Positions 59,112 through 64,000 of a stretch of DNA of 64,000 nt are shown here, piece after piece. The notes beneath the pieces were generated by a model. It did not search any database. It was not told where the DNA came from and saw only the letters and a list, made by a program, of their open reading frames with translations. Within the stretch, counting starts at the first letter, position 1, and the number at the start of each line of letters is the position of its first letter. Origin of the DNA: Streptomyces morookaense (GTDB lineage Bacteria > Actinomycetota > Actinomycetes > Streptomycetales > Streptomycetaceae); contig NZ_JABBXF010000063.1 of assembly GCF_013030945.1 (NCBI RefSeq), positions 1 to 64,000 of the forward strand, in the 5' to 3' direction. Both the position numbers and the translations under genes were made by a program.

Positions 59112-60461
59112 TCACAGACGCGCGAACGCGGCCTCGATGATGTCCAGGCCCTCGTTGAGCAGGTCCTCGCCGATGACCAGCGGCGGCAGGAAGCGCAGCA
59201 CGTTGCCGTAGGTGCCGCAGGTGAGCACGATCAGGCCCTCCGCGTGGCAGGCCTTCGCCAGCGCACCGGCCGCCGCGGCGTTCGGCTTCTTCGTGCCGGA
59301 TTCCACCAGCTCGATGGCGATCATCGCGCCGCGGCCGCGGATGTCGCCGATGATGTCGTGCTTCTCCTGCATGGCCGCCAGACGGCCCTTCATGACCTCC
59401 TCGATGCGCTTCGCCTTGGTGTTGAGGTCCAGCTCGCGCATGGTCTCGATCGAGCCGAGCGCCGCCGCACAGGCCACCGGGTTGCCGCCGTAGGTGCCGC
59501 CGAGGCCGCCCGCGTGCGCCGCGTCCATGATCTCCGCGCGGCCGGTGACGGCCGCCAGCGGCAGGCCGCCCGCGATGCCCTTGGCGGTCGTGATCAGGTC
59601 GGGGACGATGTCCTCGTCCTCGCAGGCGAACCACTGGCCCGTGCGGCAGAAGCCGGACTGGATCTCGTCGGCGACGAAGACGATGCCGTTGTCCTTGGCG
59701 AACTGCGCGATCGCCGGGAGGAAGCCCTTGGCCGGTTCGATGAAGCCGCCCTCGCCGAGCACCGGCTCGATGATGATCGCGGCGACGTTCTCCGCGCCGA
59801 CCTGCTTGCCGATCATGTCGATGGCCGCGGCGGCCGCCTCGGGGCCGCAGTTCTCCGGGCCGGTCGGCCAGCGGTAGCCGTAGGCCAGCGGGGCGCGGTA
59901 GACCTCGGGCGCGAACGGGCCGAAGCCGTGCTTGTACGGCATGTTCTTGGCGGTGAGCGCCATCGTCAGGTTCGTCCGGCCGTGGTAGCCGTGGTCGAAG
60001 ACGACGACCGCCTGGCGCTTGGTGTACGCACGGGCGATCTTGACCGCGTTCTCGACGGCCTCCGCACCGGAGTTGAACAGCGCCGACTTCTTGGCGTGGT
60101 CACCGGGCGTCAGCTCGGCGAGCTGCTCGCAGACCTCCACATAGCCCTCGTACGGGGTCACCATGAAACAGGTGTGGGTGAAGTCGGCGAGCTGCGCGGA
60201 CGCACGGCGCACCACGGCCTCCGCGCTGGCGCCGACCGAGGTCACGGCGATGCCGGAGCCGAAGTCGATCAGGGAGTTGCCGTCCACGTCCTCCAGCACG
60301 CCGCCGCCCGCGCGGACGGTGAACACCGGCAGCACCGAGCCCACGCCCCCGGCCACCGCGGCGGTGCGGCGGGCCTGGAGCTCCAGCGACTTCGGGCCGG
60401 GGATCGCGGTGACGAGGCGGCGCTCCTGGGGGAGGGCCGCGCCTCCGGTCGTGTCGGTCAT
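59112..60461 (-). CDS. gabT: 4-aminobutyrate aminotransferase GabT
   Basis: A 449-residue class III aminotransferase that converts GABA to succinic semialdehyde. It has FTHTCFMVTPYEGYVEVCEQL, ALFNSGAEAVENAVKIARAY, FDHGYHGRTNLTMALTAKNMPYK, IIIEPVLGEGGFIEPAKGFL, FVADEIQSGFCRTG and the PLP lysine in LITTAKGIAGGLPLAAV. This set is characteristic of GabT. The ATG at 60461 follows GGGAG. It completes the putative polyamine-to-succinate route in this region. It is divergent from the VirD4-like gene, and ATGTTCCGTT (60531-60540) lies between them. Confidence 0.93.
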   Translation of the reverse strand: MTDTTGGAALPQERRLVTAIPGPKSLELQARRTAAVAGGVGSVLPVFTVRAGGGVLEDVDGNSLIDFGSGIAVTSVGASAEAVVRRASAQLADFTHTCFMVTPYEGYVEVCEQLAELTPGDHAKKSALFNSGAEAVENAVKIARAYTKRQAVVVFDHGYHGRTNLTMALTAKNMPYKHGFGPFAPEVYRAPLAYGYRWPTGPENCGPEAAAAAIDMIGKQVGAENVAAIIIEPVLGEGGFIEPAKGFLPAIAQFAKDNGIVFVADEIQSGFCRTGQWFACEDEDIVPDLITTAKGIAGGLPLAAVTGRAEIMDAAHAGGLGGTYGGNPVACAAALGSIETMRELDLNTKAKRIEEVMKGRLAAMQEKHDIIGDIRGRGAMIAIELVESGTKKPNAAAAGALAKACHAEGLIVLTCGTYGNVLRFLPPLVIGEDLLNEGLDIIEAAFARL

Positions 60462-60679
60462 GAGGGGCTCCCGAGGGGGTGGGTGGACGGGCTTTCCCCC
60501 GCAGGCTAGGGGCGCGGGCCGCAGCCCGGCATGTTCCGTTCGGGAGAAGTGTGCGCGTCGCGTTGTCCGTACCGGATATGGCGGACCGGCACGGCGGGGA
60601 AAACGCCGGTAGGTTGAGCCGGTCGGACACGTCGGACACACGCGGGCGCGAGAGGGCCCGCGGGGGGCGAGGGACAGTG

Positions 60680-62809
60680 ATGGACACCGAGGGCACGTAC
60701 GACGCACCCGGCACCCGGCGCGACAGCGTGCCGCGCCCCGCCGAGCCCCACGCCGCCCCGCCGCCGGTGCCTCCGCGCCCCGCCGCGCCGCCCCGGACCG
60801 GGGGGGAAGTCCCCGTCGTGCCGCCCCCGTTCCTCACCTGGCTGCGCACCCCGCGCCCGGACGCCGCCCCCGGCATCTGGCGCTACGGGCACCGGCCCAA
60901 ACCGCCGGAGGAGCCCGACCGGATCCCCGGCCGGCAGCTGTTCAGCGGGGCGCTGATCTCGCTGCTCTGCGGCTGGCTGCTGTGGTCCCTGCTGTGGAAC
61001 GGCTACCTCGGCCACTACTGGATGTGGCCGCTGTACGCGCTGACGCCCGACTCCTGGCGCGACGGCATGGTCGCGGTCTGGACCGTCTACATCTACTACG
61101 GCCTCTGCCTGCTCGTGCTCGTCGTCGTCTTCGGCCGCCTCGGCCGCTGGTCCCAGGTCTGGCGCCGCTGGGCCGTGCCCGCCCTGCGCCGGCTGTGGGA
61201 CGACTCCGGCAATCCGCCGCCGGTCGCCCCCGCGCCGCAGGAGGACCCCGCCGAGTGGCCGCTGCTGCGCGCCGCCGGGGCGCACGACGCCGCCGACCGG
61301 CTGGCGGCGGACGCGCAGGCCGGCCTGATGACCGACGTCGACCACGCCCGCATCGAGCGCGCCTGGCAGTCCGTCCGCGCCCAGCCCGGCCGCCTCGCCG
61401 GCTTCACGGACGCCGTGCTGCGGCACGGCGCCGCGGCCTGCGCCCACCCGTCGGGGGCGCGCGACCTGCCCGTACGCGCCGCCCCGCACGACCTGATCAC
61501 CCGCCAGGTGAGGCTGGGTGCCGCCGCCGCGGACCCGCGCAACCCCTACGAGCACCGCGGCGCGGGCTGCGCCCTCGACCCCTCGCTGCTCGGCACCTCC
61601 CTGCTCGCCGTCGGCCCGCCCGGCTGCGGCAAGACCGGGCGCCTGGTGCGGCCCGTCCTGGAGTCGCTGTGCCTGCAGGCCCTCGCCGGGCGGGCCGCGG
61701 TCGTCGCGGTCGGCGCGGCGGGCGCACAGCTCGCACCGGACGAGGCCTTCGACGTCGTCGTGAAGATCGGGCGCCCCGACTCCGCCTACGACCTCGACCT
61801 GTACGGCGGCACCGACGACCCCGACGAGGCGGCCGGGGTCCTCGCCGAGGGCCTTGTCGGCGACCTCGCCCCCGGCGCCTCCGGCGAGGACGGCCGGCGC
61901 GCCGCCACCGCCCTGGCCCAGCTCCTCGGCCCCTTCCGGGCCGTCCACGGCCGCTTCCCGTCCGTCCCCGAGCTGCGCGAACTGCTCGACGGCTCCGTCG
62001 CCGCCCTGCGCACCGCGCTCAGGACCGGCGGGCACGACGCGCTCGCCCGCGAACTCGACGCGCGCGAACGGCAGGCCCAGCGCCCCGGCGACGTCGGGAG
62101 CCTGCTCGCCGACCGGCTCGCCCTCCTCGACCGGCCCGCCTTCGCCGGCTTCTTCGGCACCTCCGACCCCGCCCGCACCTTCTCGCTGCGCGCCCTCGAG
62201 CATCCCCTGCGCGTACGGATCGATCTCCCCGAGCGCGGGCACGCCGAGGCCTCCCGGATGCTCGCCCGGCTCGTCCTCGCCCAGTTCACCGAGTGCGCCG
62301 CCGGGCGCGCCGACCGCTCGCTGTTCGCCTGCCTCGTCCTCGACGACGCCACCCGCACCGTCACCCCCGAGTCCGTCCGCGGACTGCAGCGGCTGCGCTC
62401 CGCCCACGCGGGCGCCGTGCTCACCCTGCGCACGCTCGACGACGTGCCCGAGGCGCTGCGCAGCGCCCTGCTCGGCGCGGTCGGCTGCCGGATGGCCTTC
62501 TCCGGCGTGACCACCTGGGACGGGGCGCGCTTCGCCGAGGTGTGGGGCAAGGAGTGGGTCGAGGCCCGCGACGTCACCGACCGGCAGGTCATCGCCCATG
62601 AGCCGTTCACCCGTGCCACGCACGTCGTGCGGCGCATCGTCACCGGCCGGGCCGTCACCGCGCAGTCGGTGACCGTCCGCAAGGTGGAGCGGGAGCGCTG
62701 GTCCGCGTCCGAGCTGGCGCACGGGGTGCCCGCCGGGCACGCGGTGCTGTCCGTGACGTCCGTGCGGGGCGAGAGCGCCCCTCCGGTGCTGGTGGACCTG
62801 GAGGCATGA
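60680..62809 (+). CDS. VirD4/TraG-like P-loop ATPase, orphan
   Basis: 709 residues. A Pro-rich N-terminus (about 60 residues) is followed by two membrane helices near 95-115 and 130-155. The ATPase domain has Walker A AVGPPGCGKTGRLVRP at about residue 313 and a Walker B-like FACLVLDDATRTVTPE near 555, with LRSAHAGAVLTLRTLDD after it. The pattern resembles type IV coupling proteins or the YdcQ/TcpA-like membrane ATPases of Gram-positives. No conjugation, relaxase or secretion gene is nearby. The ATG at 60680 follows GAGGGAC. The function is unknown. It is not obviously mobile, as its base composition matches its neighbours. Confidence 0.75.
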   Translation: MDTEGTYDAPGTRRDSVPRPAEPHAAPPPVPPRPAAPPRTGGEVPVVPPPFLTWLRTPRPDAAPGIWRYGHRPKPPEEPDRIPGRQLFSGALISLLCGWLLWSLLWNGYLGHYWMWPLYALTPDSWRDGMVAVWTVYIYYGLCLLVLVVVFGRLGRWSQVWRRWAVPALRRLWDDSGNPPPVAPAPQEDPAEWPLLRAAGAHDAADRLAADAQAGLMTDVDHARIERAWQSVRAQPGRLAGFTDAVLRHGAAACAHPSGARDLPVRAAPHDLITRQVRLGAAAADPRNPYEHRGAGCALDPSLLGTSLLAVGPPGCGKTGRLVRPVLESLCLQALAGRAAVVAVGAAGAQLAPDEAFDVVVKIGRPDSAYDLDLYGGTDDPDEAAGVLAEGLVGDLAPGASGEDGRRAATALAQLLGPFRAVHGRFPSVPELRELLDGSVAALRTALRTGGHDALARELDARERQAQRPGDVGSLLADRLALLDRPAFAGFFGTSDPARTFSLRALEHPLRVRIDLPERGHAEASRMLARLVLAQFTECAAGRADRSLFACLVLDDATRTVTPESVRGLQRLRSAHAGAVLTLRTLDDVPEALRSALLGAVGCRMAFSGVTTWDGARFAEVWGKEWVEARDVTDRQVIAHEPFTRATHVVRRIVTGRAVTAQSVTVRKVERERWSASELAHGVPAGHAVLSVTSVRGESAPPVLVDLEA

Positions 62810-62831
62810 GCCCTTGGTGACATGCCGCCCA

Positions 62832-62904
62832 TTGCTCCACTGAGGCAGAATCGGTGGCAGCCGTTCATACGGGACGGCAGTGTTGCTTCATGTTGCTCCA
62901 CCGA
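62832..62904 (+). promoter_or_regulatory. TTGCTCCAC direct repeats before the PucR gene
   Basis: TTGCTCCACTGA (62832-62843) and TTGCTCCACCGA (62893-62904) differ at one base and lie 61 bp apart. A third variant, TTGCTTCAT (62883-62891), is in tandem with the second copy. They fill the 102-bp gap before the PucR start and fit an autoregulatory operator. Confidence 0.4.
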
Positions 62905-62911
62905 AGGTGCC

Positions 62912-64000
62912 ATGCCCCCCACGCTCGCCTCGCTCGTCCACCACTCCGCGCTCAAGCTCGGCGTCCTCGCCGGGCGCGACCGGCTGGAGACGCCCGTCCG
63001 CTGGGCGCACGTGAGCGAGCTGCCCGACCCCGTGCCGTGGATGGACGGGGGTGAACTGCTGCTGACCACCGCCCTGCAGATCGACGCCGAGGACCCGGCG
63101 GCGGCACGCGGCTACGTCCGCCGCCTGGTCCGGGCCGGGGTCGTGGGCCTGGGCTTCGCGGTCGGCGTCAACTACGAGCAGGTGCCCGGGGCGCTCGTCG
63201 AGGCGGCGGAGGCCGAGGGGCTGCCGCTGCTGGAGGTGCCGCGCCGCACCCCGTTCATCGCCATCACCAAGGCCGTCTCCGCGGCCATCGCCGCCGACCA
63301 GTACCGGGCGGTGACCGCGGGCTTCGAGGCGCAGCGCGAACTGACCCGGGCCGCGCTGAGCCCCGAGGGACCCGCCGCGCTGCTGGCCCGGCTCGCCGCG
63401 CACCTCGACGGATGGGCCGCGCTGTACGACGCGTCGGGCGCCGTGGTGGCCGCCGCGCCCGACTGGGCGGCGCGCCGGGCTGCCCGGCTCGGCGCGGACG
63501 CCGGGCGCCTGAGGGAGAAGCCCGCGCCCGCCACGGCGGTCGTCGGCTCCGGGGCCGACGAAGGCGACGAGGGCGGCGACCGGGTCGAGCTGCAGTCCCT
63601 CGGCTCCGGGCGGCGCGCCCGGGGCGTGCTGGCCGTCGGCACGGGCGCACCGCTGGGCACGGCCGAGCGCTACGCGGTGCAGTCCGCGATCGCACTCCTC
63701 ACCCTCACCACCGAGCGCTCCCGCGCGCTCCAGGACGCCGAACAGCGGCTCGGCGCCGCGGTGTTGCACATGCTGCTCGCGGGGGAGCCGGAGCATGCGC
63801 GGGCCGTCGCGGGGGAGTTGTACGGGACCCTGCTGGACGCGCCCTTCCGGGTGCTGGTCGCCGAGGCGGTGGCTCCTGCGGAGGGCTCGGAAGGCGCGGA
63901 GGGCGCGGTGCCGGACGACCCGCTCGGGGCGCTGGCGGACGCGGTGGACACCGCGGCGAGCCGGGGGGCCGAGGCGGTGCTGGCCGTCCCCGAGGGCGCG
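62912..64000 (+). CDS. PucR-family transcriptional regulator, 3'-truncated by the window edge
   Basis: The first 363 codons are present with no stop. The N-terminal PucR sensory domain includes LKLGVLAGRDRLETPVRWAH, SELPDPVPWMDGGELLLTTAL, AGVVGLGFAVGV and LPLLEVPRRTPFIAITKAVS. A GAF-like middle region follows. The C-terminal helix-turn-helix is beyond the window. The ATG at 62912 follows GAAGGT. Members regulate purine, GABA or amine catabolism. The position after gabT suggests control of this cluster, which is inference. Confidence 0.85.
   Translation, partial: MPPTLASLVHHSALKLGVLAGRDRLETPVRWAHVSELPDPVPWMDGGELLLTTALQIDAEDPAAARGYVRRLVRAGVVGLGFAVGVNYEQVPGALVEAAEAEGLPLLEVPRRTPFIAITKAVSAAIAADQYRAVTAGFEAQRELTRAALSPEGPAALLARLAAHLDGWAALYDASGAVVAAAPDWAARRAARLGADAGRLREKPAPATAVVGSGADEGDEGGDRVELQSLGSGRRARGVLAVGTGAPLGTAERYAVQSAIALLTLTTERSRALQDAEQRLGAAVLHMLLAGEPEHARAVAGELYGTLLDAPFRVLVAEAVAPAEGSEGAEGAVPDDPLGALADAVDTAASRGAEAVLAVPEGA

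Noticed and set aside
1..64000. CRISPR arrays, insertion sequences, tRNA or rRNA genes
   Set aside because: No regularly spaced repeats, transposase motifs, rRNA consensus or cloverleaf with a TTCGANNC arm was noticed. A tRNA scan would be needed to exclude a missed tRNA.

Overview
The window is high-GC actinobacterial chromosome, almost certainly Streptomyces. The evidence is near-saturated G/C at third codon positions, frequent GTG/TTG starts and Streptomyces marker genes: whiG, nsdA, four adjacent type I signal peptidases, the glnK-type amtB-glnK-glnD operon and glcP next to smc. From memory, the gene order follows the S. coelicolor block that runs from smc (about SCO5577) to about SCO5678. 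This is core chromosome. I see no insertion sequence, prophage, CRISPR array, tRNA or rRNA gene.

Layout. (1) 1-8.1 kb: the 3' part of smc, the glucose permease glcP, a convergent NCS1 nucleobase permease, ftsY, and a small primase/polymerase-like protein whose acidic motif looks degenerate. (2) 8.6-16.1 kb: nsdA, then the nitrogen operon amtB-glnK-glnD with a GlnR-like operator, then ffh. (3) 16.1-22.3 kb: a methyltransferase divergent from a short ProRS, a SprT-like protein, then the ribosome-linked block rpsP-khpA-rimM-trmD-rplS. (4) 22.3-30.0 kb: sipW-X-Y-Z, a Nudix hydrolase, DUF2469, a YraN-like nuclease, a ComM-like ATPase and dprA. (5) 30.3-38.4 kb: whiG, a TetR regulator, a convergent M23 peptidase, rpsB-tsf, pyrH-frr-cdsA and rlmN. 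(6) 38.5-42.4 kb: a TPP-riboswitch-controlled ABC importer (thiB-thiP-thiQ). (7) 42.5-45.5 kb: a DMT-family membrane protein and an ABC pair whose ATPase has lost several canonical motifs. (8) 45.7-64 kb: a polyamine/GABA catabolic and uptake region. It holds a class III aminotransferase, an Lrp/AsnC regulator, an aldehyde dehydrogenase, a PotD-like lipoprotein, potABC-like genes, an FAD amine oxidase and gabT, and ends with a VirD4-like ATPase and a truncated PucR regulator. A glycerophosphodiesterase, adenosine deaminase, DUF4190 protein, NADAR protein and PAP2 phosphatase are interspersed.

How the genes work together. FtsY and Ffh are the two GTPases of the SRP pathway, and the four SipWXYZ enzymes process secreted proteins downstream of it. 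GlnK (PII), modified by GlnD, senses nitrogen and controls AmtB. The polyamine block forms a plausible route: uptake by PotD/ABC, oxidation or transamination of the amine, oxidation of the aldehyde by the dehydrogenase, then GABA transamination by GabT.

The most interesting unexplained signals are as follows. A GATTCCGTTG-like motif recurs at divergent promoters of the polyamine block, a candidate operator for the local Lrp-type regulator. Long inverted repeats fill two convergent intergenic gaps (4011-4142 and 7278-7460). Two recognisable enzymes have eroded catalytic motifs. An orphan VirD4-like ATPase lies beside polyamine genes. Four convergent gene pairs overlap tail to tail.
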